This document shows positions 1 through 13,491 of a DNA stretch of 64,000 nucleotides, piece by piece. This stretch comes from Holothuria scabra (taxonomy: Eukaryota; Echinodermata; Holothuroidea; Aspidochirotida; Holothuriidae), in contig CM074187.1 of assembly GCA_037179385.1 (NCBI GenBank), positions 2,418,001 to 2,482,000 on the forward strand, in the 5' to 3' direction. How positions within the stretch are numbered: position 1 is the stretch's first letter; every line of letters begins with the position of its first letter. The notes beneath the pieces are model-generated. The model saw only the letters and a list, made by a program, of their open reading frames with translations. It ran no database searches and was not told where the DNA came from. The translations under genes and the position numbers were made by a program.

Positions 1-1920
1 GGCAGATCAGTATGTAAATCACGAAAAGAATATAACCTACACAAAACGACAATTTGGGTAATCGTTAGAAACGCCAATCAATCGGCAGAACAGGAAGTCA
101 ACCATGTTTTATAGTCCTTTCATTGGGCGCGTTTCCCTGGCGCCATGCAGTCCCAGCTCGCTAGTTCTCGGTAATTCGTTGGAAATGTGTAGACTTCTAG
201 AATTAGCAGGTGGCCGTCCATCAAATTGTGTCGTTTCATGACCACCAAAACGGGAAAGGGTAATCTTTGTGTATTTAAAAAGAAAATTTCAAAGAACAAC
301 CCTTTTCTTTTCACACACACAACTCGGGTACGTTAATTAGCACAGATGATTTAAAAATTTTAATTTCTGAGATGTAAACCTACCTTACCTTTGCACAAAA
401 AGAGCCATTCGCGTTCGCTGTTCGACGAATCATCAGTTATCCCCGAAGTTGACCAACCATTTAAGTTGCTTCATCGCTTACACGCCTTCGTAGCAAACTG
501 ACGTTCTTTGCCTGATCATTACATTCAGTGGCGGGTAAGGGTACAACAAAGAACGTACAGCCTTACAAGCTGACGTCGGTTACATCGGCTCGTAACAAAT
601 GGAGTCATCTGTTATTAACGAAAAAGATTCCAGTTCGCCGTAGACGTTAAACGATAAAGCGATAAAAAAAACTCAAGATACCGTATCTTACATGTGTATT
701 AAGACTGAAGATTCGTCTGCTTTGCTCCTCATTTTTGTTATGCAAGCAGGGTGACAGATCAAGGGTTCTCCACCTCTCCAGCCTTTGAGTATGCATGTTG
801 TTGTATAGATCTGAAGGAGATAACCCGCTTCTGTCAAATATGGAAGCTTAACTACTAAGCGGTTTCTTTGCAGAACTGTGAGAGATTGGTTCATATTTTC
901 CTGCCTCATGGGCACTTTAGTGGAATCTAAAGACAAACAGAATTTCGTGGGCTTTTTTTCTCTGCGTTGGCGTACACAGGGGACACTGTGCCATTCCCTC
1001 CTCACGAATGCCATTATTTTTAGTTCCTAAAAACACGTAATTAAGTAACGCAAGTTTAACTTCTAAAGATAGCACACGTCGCACCAGATTGGATTTAGCG
1101 ACACCTAAATCCTAAAACAGTTTGAAAGGGGAGGGATTGTCTCCCGAAAGCCCTCTCACTGATGCCAACTTTTTTAGTTCTGAAAAATACGCTCTTTTTG
1201 TAACGCCCCAAATTGCGTGAAAGTGCCCTGAAATTTTCAAAGGGGAGGAAAAACCCCCTCCTCGTGTCCCCTCCCCTTAGACCCCTCTCCCAGGCAAGCG
1301 ATTCTCAACATACTGCATGCCCCCATCGTTTCAGAAAAATGATCAAATCCTGACTACGGAACTGATTCTGTGACCCACCAAATAGGCCTATAGAGGGTTC
1401 GAAACAAGTTTGATTCCGACAAGACATTACAACTGAACTTGACCAAACACATCGTTTGATTATACGGTGGTGGGGCGACTCCCTTTGTCCTTTTGTGGAG
1501 AGAGCCGCCAATAACAAAAGAATTAATTGACCATAATTGTTTTCATGCTCTCTCAGTCGCTGATACCATTATTTTCCGTGATATTTATAGTGTGTTGCAA
1601 ACACTCCTGTTGTAAGCGATTTACTAAGCGGTTTTAAATAATTGATTGCTAGTCAGGAAATCATGTATCGGATTATCTTCGAGAGAAACACCACGATTAG
1701 TTTGGACAAGAACTTGGGACAATACAGTCTGTGTTCTCTTATCGATCAGTTGAATGGATGCAGTCGAATGGAAAGCTCTGACAATTAAACTGCCAAACAT
1801 GCAAACATACAACTTTGCTCGCACTTGTAAAATCACGACCATGTACACAAGTGTTTTGGAACACATTATATGTTGAGGAAGCAGAACGTTTGAAATGGTA
1901 TTGAAAAAGAGGTTGAGATC
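1..1920. other. Intergenic, no supported gene
   Basis: Only short unconvincing ORFs. 1120-1290 has CCCCTCC-rich text resembling, in reverse, the dispersed repeat at 26185-26520, so it is probably old transposon sequence. Confidence 0.5.
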
Positions 1921-2150
1921 CTTGGTACTAGCCTATAGAATATCTAAAAAACGTCAATGGGAGAGCACCAATATTTAGGGAGGCTGCGAACAATTTATAG
2001 CGGAAAACATTCAAACATAAGTCCGCCTACCTTGATACTAGCCTATAGCATACCTCAACAAAAAAAAAAAAAAAAATCGTCAATGGGAGAGCACGAATAT
2101 TTAGGGAGGCTGTGAATGATTTATAGCGGAAAACATTCAAACATAAGTCA
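1921..2150. repeat. Tandem dimer of a roughly 110-bp unit
   Basis: Two head-to-tail copies (1921-2030 and 2031-2150) share CTTGRTACTAGCCTATAG, CGTCAATGGGAGAGCAC, ATATTTAGGGAGGCTG and TTATAGCGGAAAACATTC. The second copy carries an A-run of about 17, explaining its greater length. Confidence 0.85.
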
Positions 2151-2937
2151 ATTATTTATCATGCTCCGAGATGTTTCCGCTACTTCAGATGGGAAATGTG
2201 TACTCCTTTTGAGTTACTTTAAATTTCTATGAGAAATGTGGTGCCGCTCTACACGCCGTCCAGTAACACGTAGACTATACGTTTGCCAAGAGATTTTCTG
2301 TGGTTGGATTTGCACCGGGCCGGAATTTTCATAATCAGCAAATCGTCGCCAGGCTTGAATAAATGAGAGGGCACCTAATGCCTGCGTAATTCCACCCACA
2401 TAAACCCCACTGCAGTGGCTGTGGGTGGATGCCGGCGCATGCGTGACTGTGACGCCACCTCGTGACTTTATCACCTCTGCATGCAAACGTGCCGTCTTGG
2501 GGAAGGTCTGAGGGGTCTAAGGAGAAGCACTGAGAATGTGATATTGACATGCTACCCGCCATTAGACTCTGACTTAGATTGAAAAGTTTGCTGTTTTGTA
2601 AACCTTCAAATTTTAAATATTGGTTTGTTATATGTTATTTTGGCATGTGTCCCCCCCCCCCCCTCCAAAGCTGGTTCCATGAAACTTGCATACATGGACC
2701 TTCTAGAATAAGTACAAAATGGCGGTAGCTACATGAACGTTGACAATTGAGACGGTCAATGTGCATTGAAAGGGGATTGACCGGCAAGAGAATGTTTTTC
2801 TGATTTTCTTTTCCTCTTTTGTTCTCTTTCTGCCTTAGCAATTTTCTTTTTGTGACGGTACGTTGGGTGTTTCTAGGTACCACTCTATCAACCCAGCTTA
2901 CCCTTATCAAATCTTGTCATTAACACTTGTACAGGGG

Positions 2938-3117
2938 CAGTTGCGTAGCCACGGGGGGGGGGGGGGTTAGGGTCAACCCCCCCCCCATCCTTGCAAAAAA
3001 CACCTAAAATATCGAGTTTTCTCCCTATCTTTAGACTTTTCCCTCATGTCGTGTCCTAACCCCCCCCTCCATGACACCAAAACCCTCTCACATGACACAA
3101 TCCTGGCTACACGCCTG
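2938..3117. mobile_element. hAT-type MITE with perfect 8-bp TSD
   Basis: 180 bp flanked by TACAGGGG at 2930-2937 and 3118-3125. The ends are inverted: CAGTTGCGTAGCCA at the left and, reversed, CAGGCGTGTAGCCA at the right. CAG termini and an 8-bp duplication are typical of hAT elements. The inside is G/C-tract rich and non-coding. A reverse-oriented relative lies near 58555-58698. Confidence 0.85.
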
Positions 3118-4064
3118 TACAGGGGTGATTCCGTTAAAAAAGACTCAAACTTGTGATACTTAGGTCAATTTTGATACCAGGATTGACACTGAGATTTACT
3201 GTATGAGGATACATGTGTTGGTAGGATGTAAAATGCAAATCCTACTAACAGTTTAACAGTTTTACAAAAGAAATACTTGGAACCGATTAAGTCTGTTCTT
3301 ACTGTTAAAATACTAGGTTTCGGTTGTACCCTTCATGTCAACGGTACAATAAACACACTGAGATTTCGAGAAGGGGCTACAGAGGAAGCAAGGGGTAAAA
3401 TCTTTCAGTCGATTTTTTCTAAGTTATAAAAACTTTTAGTTTATCTAAATTTGTAACAAAAATGAATTTTGCCCTTGGGTGCTACCTTTACATCAAACAG
3501 ATAGAGACTATTAAAACCTTTTTAGTAAGTTTTTTTGTTATAAAAGTTTTCTAACTATCTTGACAAAAAGGGTTACCAGCAAACTCCACCCAAAGAAAAC
3601 TAGCCTTTGATGGTGTCCTGAGTAATGTATCAAATGTTGAGGGCGGCATCACATTTACCGGTCCCAGCCTACAGCTGCTTAAAATAGAGAAAAGGGCCAC
3701 GTGACATGGTCAGTCCTCTCTCCTAAGTTTAGAACCATAAAATGTTTTATCCCCATGCCCAACTTTACTCAAACATGGCGGAACAGACTTTAAGGCTTCC
3801 AAAATAAGGATAAAATTCAATAAGGGACATATTCAGGCGTAGCCATAGGGTATGGTGAAGCAAAGACTACGCTTCCAATCGAGTGAAGCAAAAGATAGAT
3901 CTATAACTTTAATGATACTGAATGTAGCACCGGATTGCATTTTGGGGGTCAAATATTTCAAACCCTCTCCCCAGGATTTTGATCAGGTTCTGCAATTGAC
4001 AACATAGGCACCAACCAAAATCCTGCCTACGCCAACATTAGGGATATGTTAGTACAGTCTACTA

Positions 4065-4260
4065 GGGACATCCCTATGTTCCGACATCTCTTGTGTTCCG
4101 ACGTCTCTATGTTCCGACAAAGTGTACTATGGCGCCGACAAAAATGAACTTTGGCGCCGATAAAAATGTACTTTGGTACCGACAAAGTGCACTTTGGCAC
4201 CGTTTTGTCGGAACATAGAGATGTCGGAAAATAGAGATGTCGAAACATAGAGATGTAACC
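4065..4260. mobile_element. Long-TIR palindromic MITE, 10-bp TSD (Mutator-like?)
   Basis: 196 bp between direct repeats CAGTCTACTA (4055-4064 and 4261-4270). The left end GGGACATCCCTATGTTCCGA pairs with the right end for roughly 60 bp. The centre repeats a module around CGACAAAGTGCACTTTGGC several times. A 9-11 bp TSD with long TIRs is the habit of Mutator-like elements. Class assignment is inferred. Confidence 0.7.
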
Positions 4261-4270
4261 CAGTCTACTA

Positions 4271-6192
4271 CGTAGCAACTTCGCGTGTCTCTTTTAAGCC
4301 TTTCGGCTCCAGTCACATTATGCTGTTTTTCATGTAGCTTTAACCAGCTAGTTTCTCTATTAGGACCACATGATGATGCAAGGGCTCTGGGTCTGGTCCC
4401 TGGTGGATCCCATGTCGACTGAATGAGTGCCTTCGGTGCCGTTGGCTAGGTTTACACTCACTCATATTTCATAGGACTGAACGAAAAGCTTCATCTACTT
4501 CGCAGGCTACAAGCAGCCTTTAGGTGTCATACTCCTAATTTTCCCATTGACTTACACACTAGATTAGTTTTGTTTCGAGGGCCCTGTAGCCTTGTTAGAG
4601 TTCACAGCTATTTCAAGCTACCCCTCATATGAAAGCTGAGCCGTTTTCCAATCAATCCTCTACAAAATTACCATACCATACCAATTTAGATTTTGAGGTC
4701 GACTGGGAATATTGTTCGAAGTTACACCCACCTCTAATTCTCTTCAGCATTACTGAAAATGTCACTTTTTGATATGAATTTTAAACAAAGTCGGAATCAC
4801 CTTCAATCCTCCCAAGGTTTCAACATTTACACTTTGACATGTTCACAAGACGGGTTATCATGACAAAATTTGGTTTGAACCGGAGTTGAAAGTACTACTT
4901 TTTGAGGGTGCGCTTCGACGCGGACGAATACTACACGCTAATGCTACATGGGGTAATTTAAGTCTCTCGGTTGAGCTCTTTGTTCGCGCCTTCCAACCAG
5001 TCTAAGCATACCCCGCGGAGCGAACTCAAGTTTGTACACTCCCCCTTTAAGGCTTCACAAATCATGGTGGGGATATGACCAGATGACTGAACAAGGAATA
5101 TGTCTTACAGTCTGCTCCGCAGGCAAGTCTAAGCATGGAACTGAACCAACCTCTATCGAACGGAAATCGATAACCGTAGTTTACCTTTTAGTCGTTAAAA
5201 CTTGCAACTTAAACCAGTTTACATTGACACATGTCAAACAGGAAGTTGCATTTGGGATTACGCAGAGCAGATGATCTAAGATTTCTTTGTCCGGTGACGG
5301 AAACAAACAAACGCACCAACATCTGAACAACTGAACATTTGGGCATGTGTAAATGGTTCACTGACCTATAGCTGAGATGTAGCTTCTTTTTCTGACAGGT
5401 ACCGGCTGCCGTCTTCCGTGTGAATGCTGCCGGAAGGTGTGAATATTATCGAGGGGCAAAACATTTGAAAGAATGCAAACAAGGCTTTGTTTGTTGGTCA
5501 AGTTTTAAGGGTCAATAAATTCTGCGTGAGGTTGTAGTTGGTTGACGAGAAACGCACTATCTCAATATCGCTCATTGTATAAATAGAAATTTTGTTTTAT
5601 TTTTACCCTTTTTTTAATTATTACCTTCGATCACGATTCAATATTGCAATTTTCCTAACTTATTCCCGCAAACTTTCCTCTTCTCAAATGTCTCATGGGA
5701 AATAATTCAGTTACTTATGTTTCAACCAAACACTAGATGACAACATCGTGGTATGGGATGCAATTTTTCTAGTTTTCAAACGTCTTTACCAAACTGACTG
5801 ACAATTACATAATAACAATTAATTCATCATGGGATTTCTGGTGTCACGTCTGTCACAAGTTACGCAAATGCCGTAGATTAAAAACCATGCATCCTTTCTA
5901 TTGGCCCATTGATTAATTAAATTCAACTTATTTCCAGTGTGGGGTTATGAACTTAAGTCCTTATTTACAGGCCATGGCGGGCGGACGTATGCACCCTGAA
6001 AAAGGTGTTTTGGAATTAAACACTTTCTGAACCCTTTTGCCCCTACTTTGTAAACATGCATAGATGCTAAATACGCGTTTCTTTTTTGTAAACATTTCGT
6101 TTAAAGTCACGTTTAATTGCTAAACACTTAGTATGTAATTGCTAAACACGTTTTGAACTTAGACATGTTTACAAAATGGGAGCAAAATAAGT
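4271..6192. other. Intergenic, no supported gene
   Basis: Contains only scattered small ORFs without context. I see no exon chain, RNA gene or clear repeat boundary here. Confidence 0.4.
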
Positions 6193-8400
6193 CAGGGGTG
6201 GCGAGAGGATTTTCCCGAAAGGGGGCCAAGCTCCCCCAAAGGAGGCCAGCATTTCAAGGCGCCGACAAAGGCTTTGAGTTAGTCCCGGTGGGAGTGATTT
6301 AGCAGATTTTGATGCACTCGAATAGCGTGCCGAAATTTCTGGCTTCAAGTTTCTTTTCAACAAATACTTAAAAATCTTGAGTTTATTTCGATGGACAAAA
6401 TTTAACATTTTGGTAAAAAAAATTGGTTTTTTAAGGACCATTTAAAAGTTATGGTGTTTATTGAAGAATCTATCCTTCAAATGGGCACTCAAAATCAAAA
6501 ACGTTATATAGGCGACCGTGACAGTTGAAAATCTGTTGGGGTTACGCATTTAATTGTACTAGGCCTACGTACTGACGTACTAAGGCTTCAACACGAGACT
6601 TGAAGTTTTCCCAAAAGGTTTTTCCCTTTTTTGATCGAAGACTTGAAAATTAAGAGCTTACGGGAGAAATTTTGGAATTTAATAGAAGAAATTTTTTTCT
6701 GGTAAGGTTATGATGAAAATTTGGTTTTTTATTAAGTGATATGCCTTTCAAGAGCAAAATAGGTAGAATGTCGGGAAAATTAACATAGTTGTCTTTGCTT
6801 ATTTATTGTACGTTTGGAAAATGTTGCCACTTTCAACAATGTGAAGCTTACATTGGAGAAATATTGTAATTTTAGGACAGATTTGGGGGTTTTACGGAGA
6901 ATCCAATCTTCTTATAAGAAAAAATCAAGTGGGGAGTGACTTGTAGTTTTGTTGTAGTTATATACTGAATATCATAATGCAGATTAAGGCCTCGGACAGT
7001 TATTGGAAAATTTTTCCGCGGAAAAGTCTGGCTTCCCATGTATTTGAAGTTTTTTATTTTATATATTGACATAAAAGCACAAGAGCGTTTCAGTTTGAGA
7101 GGGGGAAGAATTGTCTTTTTGTCTGAAAATTGGGAAGGGGGGAATTGTCTTTTTGTCCGAAAAATGTAATTCTGACCGTAAGACTATCAAAATGCAGAAC
7201 ACAGAAATGTTTGAAAAATTGAAAAACCCCCAACAGCAGGAAATGACATTCGCGAGCTCGTAACTAAAAACAAAGCAGTCATTATTTTGAACTTTCTTAT
7301 GCAATAAAATTTTCACTTCATAATATTGCTCCAAAACGAAGAATAATTTTCAAGCATGCATGCATTGTTCTGTTAAGTAACCCTTTCGACCAACACACTA
7401 TCTAAGCGGAGCACCAGCATCGTTGGCGCTGAGCGTACAGAAAATTGTTTAAAAATCTTGCCCCTGAGTCAGACGGAAAACGGATTCCCCAGACTTGTAA
7501 CTAGAAATAAATAAAGCATTTGTTATTTTGAACTTTCCTTTGGAATGAAAGTTTCACTTTAATAGAAAATATCAACTTGCTTAGTGATCAGAAAATCACC
7601 AGGTAAAAGGTACTGCTTCAATCAGATGTAATGTTCTTGTCTCTTTGGGGGAAAACTACGCAACGGAATTGAAAACATACTAAAAGTTTTTGACTCTGTA
7701 AGAATCTCCGTTGTATTTAATTGCAAGATCTGCTAAATCTGTAAATAGATGAGATTTTCTAAGTGACTTCCCGATCTCCAGACTATAAATGATTTTACTA
7801 CCAACGTATGTGAAAATATGTCACGTTGCAAGGTGACTTCAAATGGATATTCATTCACACTTAGCCTATTGGGAGACATTCTCACACTACTGTTTAGCAT
7901 TTAGTGTAGCTGAAACGGCCTGGCCGACTTTTCATTACCGTTGCTAGAATTCGGCTGTTGGGGCAGACCAGATGGCAGACCATTGGGCACTGCATGTACA
8001 TGAACAACCTCTCGTCCTTTTCTGTAAGGAATATTCGGAACTGTGAGTTTCCTTGAAGAAATTGTCTTCTAGATCTAGTAAGCAAAATTCAAGAAGATCG
8101 TCCGGGTGACTGAAGTTTATCAGACTCTCATCTTTTATCAGTTTATCGTAGGCATGTAAGGTGAAGGCTCTCCGACAAAATTGAGTTTTCTCAAACCCAT
8201 TGCAGCCTTCCCTGACGGGGGCTTGAACTTGCGGGTTGAAGAAGGGATGAGGGATAGCAGAGCTATTAAGAAGTGGTTAAAACTAGCAGAGCTATTAAGA
8301 TGTGTGTTAAAACATACTCAGATGGGCGTTAAAATAACGTTACAAAAGAAAAAATAGTTCATAAAGAAAAAAAAGTTCATGATCATCCATCCAGTAAACT
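6193..8400. mobile_element. hAT-like non-autonomous element, 3' end missing
   Basis: Starts CAGGGGTGGCGAGAGG and is collinear with the complete element at 43634-45841 over about 2.2 kb, sharing for example GACCATTGGGCACTGCAT, CATGAACAACCTCTCGTCC and TTCATGATCATCCAT. The right terminal repeat is not found, so it is truncated or decayed near 8400. No transposase ORF. Confidence 0.75.
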
Positions 8401-8739
8401 CCCTTTAACGCTTTTGGATGTCATTGTTAAAAGAAAAATCAGAAAATTGGTCGGAAATCGATGAAAAGTAACTCCATTCATCTGTGCTTGTGCCGACTCC
8501 ATTGCTTTATTTAGTGTTAGTTAGATTGTACGACTCGGAAGCCAGATAAAACGTCTTGACTTGACTTCCTGCGTTGCGCCTGTCATTTCACAACTACGTG
8601 AAGCGTTAATTCGCATTACGCACGAAACATAGAGGACCGCTTCGTGAAGCGTCCTGTCCATAATCGCCCCAACCGCCCCTCGATAGTCGAGTTTGGCTAA
8701 CGTGACATCATAATAAGAATTTTATTCTGATTCAGATTG

Positions 8740-8990
8740 TGGGGTAACAAGGATTTTTTATTTGGGAGGGAGGGCTGCATATTTTTGGGACTGAGGAGCT
8801 GGATCTCTGATGCCATCGGTCCGCTATCTGAGCGGAGTGCTACCCTCAATTGGCGCGAAGCGTACCTAAAACTTTGGGAAATCTCAACCCCTCAGACAGC
8901 CGAAAACAGCATTTCCCAGGATTGTGAGTAGAATCTATGTGCCAATCTTTATTTTAAGCTTTCGTTTGCAATAAAATGTTCACTTCAATG
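8740..8990. repeat. Dispersed hAT-internal repeat, CpG-rich core
   Basis: Contains the core CTATCTGAGCGGAGTGC ... TTGGCGCGAAGCGTAC, then CCCCTCAGACAGCCG and CATTTCCCAG. The same order of words recurs at 7400, 11050 (reverse), 25480, 29610, 44510, 44710 and 46900 (reverse). Confidence 0.7.
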
Positions 8991-9231
8991 TGTGGCGATT
9001 CTTTGTTAGTACTTTTGTTTCTTCAGGAAAGTTTCGCCAGCCTGCGAACTTTTTGCAGCGATACATGGTAACTTTAGATTACAAGAAAAATACTTCCCGG
9101 ACCTTGATCAGTTTTATAAAAGTTGACATTGAAAAACCCTTCTTAAAAATGTGCTCCTTTTCAAGAGTAAAATTTCTCTAACAAACCTGACAGAATCTGC
9201 CGTGCATTGATATATACCATCATGCTCTTCA

Positions 9232-9705
9232 CAGTCACGTGACATTGCTAGACATTTTGCCGGGGGGGGGGGCAAGCACCAGAAAGGTGAGATTGTACTT
9301 TTGAGAGGTTTTTGCTGTATTGGGTAATGCAATTTGCCGCGCGCAAAATGCGCTAAAACTTTTGCTTTTTCACTAACAAACAAATTTTTGAAAATAAGGA
9401 ACTTGCAAGTATTGGACAAAATTTAGGATTCTTAATTTTCCGTAAGGACAAATTTCCGATATTTTAGGTTATTTCGAAAGACAGGGAAAGTTTCCAAAAT
9501 TTTCATTTATTTCAATAATGAGGAGTGATTGAAATTCTGAGCTTTTTTTTGAAGAGAATTTGGGATTTTTTGAAGAGAATTTGGAAGAAACTGCGTTGAA
9601 TTTGATCTTGTTTGATACCAAAAATGGAAAAACTTTGAATTCTGAAAAAAATATCAGAGCCGGGGGAAATCACCCCGTCTTTCCTCTTGCAGCTATACGC
9701 CACTG
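9232..9705. mobile_element. hAT-type MITE with perfect 8-bp TSD
   Basis: GCTCTTCA flanks it on both sides (9224-9231, 9706-9713). The ends are CAGTCACGTGACATTGC and, reversed, CAGTGGCGTATAGCTGC. 474 bp, non-coding, with a G11 run near the left end. Confidence 0.8.
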
Positions 9706-10950
9706 GCTCTTCATATAACATTGGATGCAAAATGACACACGCCTTCTCTCCAAATGGAGCTACATGAGGTCATTCGTCTTTAGGTGCCCTTTTCGATTTT
9801 TTAAATTACGAAAGTGTCTAGACCCAAGTGTCTGCTCTAGTAGCATTTTGTGCAAACTTACAAAAATTCTAGGAGTTACCTACCAAAATATTAGTACCGG
9901 TACTAACAAACTCGCAAAACTGGAACTTCCCAAAAAGATAGTAATTTCTGATGCAGCGCAAATCCGTTGCGTCGGAAAGCAAAGTGTTCATTCGTGTGGA
10001 TATGTCGCTAATCTGCCGCATGAATTGCACTGCAGAAAGATCAGGTCCTCGAGTTTCGATTTTGACTTTTCATACATCTGTGCGTATAAGCCAGTGTGCG
10101 GTGCATGTGTAGATACTCGACGTTTGGAAATTGGAGGTTATTACTCAGACAATTCTCCATTTCGTTCATTAATATTTAAATTAGCTATTTGAGTACATTG
10201 GCATGTCAACCCTCCCAAAATTAGACATTGACCATACATATTGATAAAGTCGAAAGATCATATCACGGTCACGAAGTCCGAATTTGATCTACGGAGAAAT
10301 TGCTCTTTTAATTTAAATACAGGCTAGAGTAATTAGACAATGTATCTAAAACAACTAGTACAACAAGATTCAAAATTTAGCTAATGACGTCATATTTTCA
10401 TTTTATATTTTTTTCAATGTTACATTTTGTCTCTGATCACCAGTGAGCTGGTGAGAAGCTGCTAAGGGCTAGGTAATTTCATGGGAAAATAACGGCCCCC
10501 TCCTTTTGCCTGGTTTCTTCTGGCTTTAATACATGTTAAGTGTTCTGTAGGCCTATTTATATGCTATATACCTTTCCCCATTTCTTCCTTTAAAGGTCGA
10601 TGGCTACCATAAAATAAATCTGTTTCTCTAGCCTCCTGTCTAAAATTCTACATTTCACCATTGCATCTTGTTTTATATATGCATCTATGTAAATGAAATA
10701 TGCTATACTGAACTGAGTCCCAACTAATTTTGAGACCCAACTAATTTTGGTTTTCCTATTGAAGCTGAATTCCTTTCAAATATTGCCACATTTGCGATCT
10801 ACGTCCTCAGAAGTTTTTCCCAAGGGAAAAGGAGATACCGGTTCCCTTTAGTCTCATCCCATAGATAAAAAATTCCCAGTTTTGGGTCCCTTAAAAGTTT
10901 ATGTATTACCATTTTTCATAGATTGTTTTTTATTCTCATTACTTGAGAAG
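9706..10950. other. Intergenic; one 155-codon ORF of doubtful status
   Basis: An ATG at 9725 opens 155 codons to 10192 on the + strand, Cys- and Lys-rich, with no domain I recognise. There is no promoter, splice site or homologous context, so I do not call a gene. The rest shows nothing. Confidence 0.3.
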
Positions 10951-10959
10951 TAGCAGACT

Positions 10960-11183
10960 TGAAATTCGTACTTCAAGGCTAGGTACATGCAGCTTAAAAC
11001 ACGTGGGAAGTGCCGTTTCCGGCCATCTGGAAGGTTTGTAAAGCCCAAAATTTTCTATCTCGCTCCGCGCCAACTGATGGTGGCGCTACCCTTAGATAGT
11101 CTTGCCGCGCCTGACCCTCGGAAGTACCAGGCCCCCACTTGTTACCTAGTCCCCCTAAAAAATCCATCCTGGCCAAGCCACTG
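10960..11183 (-). repeat. Reverse copy of the CpG-core hAT repeat
   Basis: GGCTAGGTACATGCAGCTTA through CTCCGCGCCAACTGATGGTGG matches 46830-46945 closely and, in reverse, the interior of the element at 29538-30320. It ends near CCACTG, a hAT-like terminus. Confidence 0.7.
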
Positions 11184-11432
11184 ATGGCGTTTCGGCATTT
11201 TTCAAACTTCAGAGCCAGGGGGATATCTCCCCCCTGCCCCCACCTGTAGCTACGCCAGCATCCCATTCAAATGATGCCTCCTGTGTATGATCTGTTTGGT
11301 TTATGATTCAAAAAAGCTGATAATATTTTTTTAATAATTTCATGGTTATTTTTTTTATACATATTCTAAAATTTGTGCATTTCTGAACTTCAGACAAAAG
11401 AAGTTTAAAAAATACCACATGAGTAACTGAAA

Positions 11433-12000
11433 GTGTACCTCAGGTCAAGAAATCAAAAATATGTAATAAACAGCATGAAAAAATGAATGCTAGCAGTCCA
11501 ACTCCCATCTTCATAGGACATTCTTGAGCTGAGATATAAAAATGATGTTGAAATTTATTCACTTAAAACAAATTAGTCTACTGCGCAATAACTTTTTACT
11601 TTTTTGTTGTACAACTCCTATTACCTACTTTGTTTTCCTTTAAAATAAGAAATATTTTTATGACCTTGAACACTTTCTGTTTGCTTCCGAAGCATAATGA
11701 ACAGAGAGAGAGCTCAATTAATTTCATCACTCCATAAGAGAAAGTTTGCTATCACACCTTGGTAAAAGGTGCAGTAACTTTCAGAAAAACAAAGAAATGC
11801 AAAGATTGTAACTTGAGTAGTACAGTAATGACATCACAAATTATTGTGCAATGTACCATTTTAATTTGAGTGAATAAATTTCAACATTTTTGTATCTCAG
11901 CTCAAGAATGTGATTTGAAGATGGAAGTTGGACTGTTAGAATTCATTTTTCATGCTGTTTAATCTTTTTTTTATATATATTTTTTTTACTTGAGGTACAC
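11433..12000. mobile_element. Foldback element with about 160-bp inverted repeats
   Basis: The left arm starts GTGTACCTCAGGTCAAG, the right arm reversed starts GTGTACCTCAAGTAAAA. Both arms share CAGTCCAACTYCCATCTTC, CATTCTTGAGCTGAGATA and TTGAAATTTATTCACT. TTAA follows the right end, the left flank is GAAA, so a TTAA-type insertion is possible but not proven. No ORF. Confidence 0.75.
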
Positions 12001-13482
12001 TTAAAACAATTTGGCACAATTTGTATTTCAATTACCTCTTTCAGTAATCTCTAATTTTAGTCTCTTATCGATGTTTCAGTAACCTCTAATCAAAGCAAAC
12101 ACTAAGACTCCATACTTTCAAGGGGAAGTTACGATTAATTTGTTTTACTTAGACAGATCTTCCCAATCAAAATTCATTGGTGGAGAGGAAAAGCGGGGAA
12201 GAAACGCCTTGGACTGGGGATTCTACCCCCTGCCCCTATTTTCTCTCTTCGAAACCTCAGTATGAGGCTATAGCAAAGTCACTGGTGGCCCTCTTTAATG
12301 GTTGCAACACCGCGGAAATATCTGATATTCTTCATTGCGATTTGCTTCCTATCAACTGAAACGAACACGAAACGCTGCTTCACCCTCTATTTTCCTCTCG
12401 GCCAACTGTCACTCTCCTTGAATTTCAGATTTTTTTGAGTGAAACTGTGTTTACCTTGCCACGTGCAACACTATACGAATAATTGCACCATTAATTTGAA
12501 CTTGACGTGATCGATAGAACCGCAAACTAGTCCCCTGCGGTTAATTCCTACTTAACCTATTGACCAGTAAGTGTGCAATGTTTTGAACAGTTTCGTTCAA
12601 TAAGGGAGCCGCCACCATATACTCCCTTGGTTCAACGATAAGTTTCGGCACAGTACGTTACAACCCATTCCCGCATCGAGCAGTGTATTATACTGTCAGA
12701 TGCTCCTTTTTCATTCTGCATAACTGGGAAGTGGCGACCTTCAGGGTCAAGTAAATACTTCTCCCCCAAAACAGATTTCAATCACAAACTTGTTTGTTGC
12801 TCCTCGTGAACCCGCCATTTGTCATCGACTCTCAGAGGTAGTGTTTCTATGGTCTCATTTATAAATATGATCTTTTCATCGTATCCCCGCCCTAAAACAA
12901 AACTCGCTTTCTGATTCTTACATTCTTTCTGTCATATTCATGAAAGAATTCACTTGTTAATACTACTAACTACTTTTGCCCGGTGTCGGCTTTCAGGTGA
13001 CGCGCCCACGAGAAAAGGTCAATTCCTCCGAACTCGGTGCTATCCTTTTGTACAACTATTACTACGTTGTGTGTGCACTGTTCCGACTGTCGATATTATA
13101 GTATATTTCTAGAGAAGAAAAAAACGCCTCTCTGCGGTAGACATTACCGAGGCTCCACATGATTATCAGCGAGATATGACATTACTGGTGCAGTAAGTAC
13201 ACGCGAGCATACATAGATTACACTGTAAATAAGCCAATATGAAGAGAAGCAGTTGTTGATTGGGAGAGTAATACATTGCGCTACTCGATTTTGGCTGGTT
13301 TTGAAGTATTTACAACAAGACGGGATCTTTTCACTTTTACTTCGTCTTCATGTTCTTAGATTTCTCCTCTGTGGTGTCTCATAAGAGGGATCGGTCCTGG
13401 ACAGTTGAAAGTTTTGATTGTATGTAATCTTCCGGATTAGGTCAAAAGATGTAATAAGAAATGACGGTTTAGTCCTGACAAG
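12001..13482. other. Upstream intergenic region of gene 1
   Basis: No coding exon or repeat family recognised. Cis-regulatory elements of gene 1 would be expected here, but I cannot point to one. Confidence 0.3.
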
Positions 13483-13491
13483 TATTTAAAT
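13483..13491 (+). promoter_or_regulatory. Possible TATA-like box of gene 1
   Basis: TATTTAAAT lies about 110 bp upstream of the ATG, within otherwise non-repetitive sequence. Spacing allows a start around 13510-13520 and an 80-bp leader. It is only a short AT-rich match, so confidence is low. Confidence 0.25.

Noticed and set aside
2214..2562. Two overlapping minus-strand open frames in a GC-richer patch
   Set aside because: No usable splice sites or known motif. The patch might be an old exon or pseudogene, but the evidence is too thin.
9725..10192. 155-codon open frame starting with ATG
   Set aside because: No recognisable domain, promoter, splice context or homologue-like motif; it lies just after a hAT MITE. 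A chance ORF in 64 kb is plausible.
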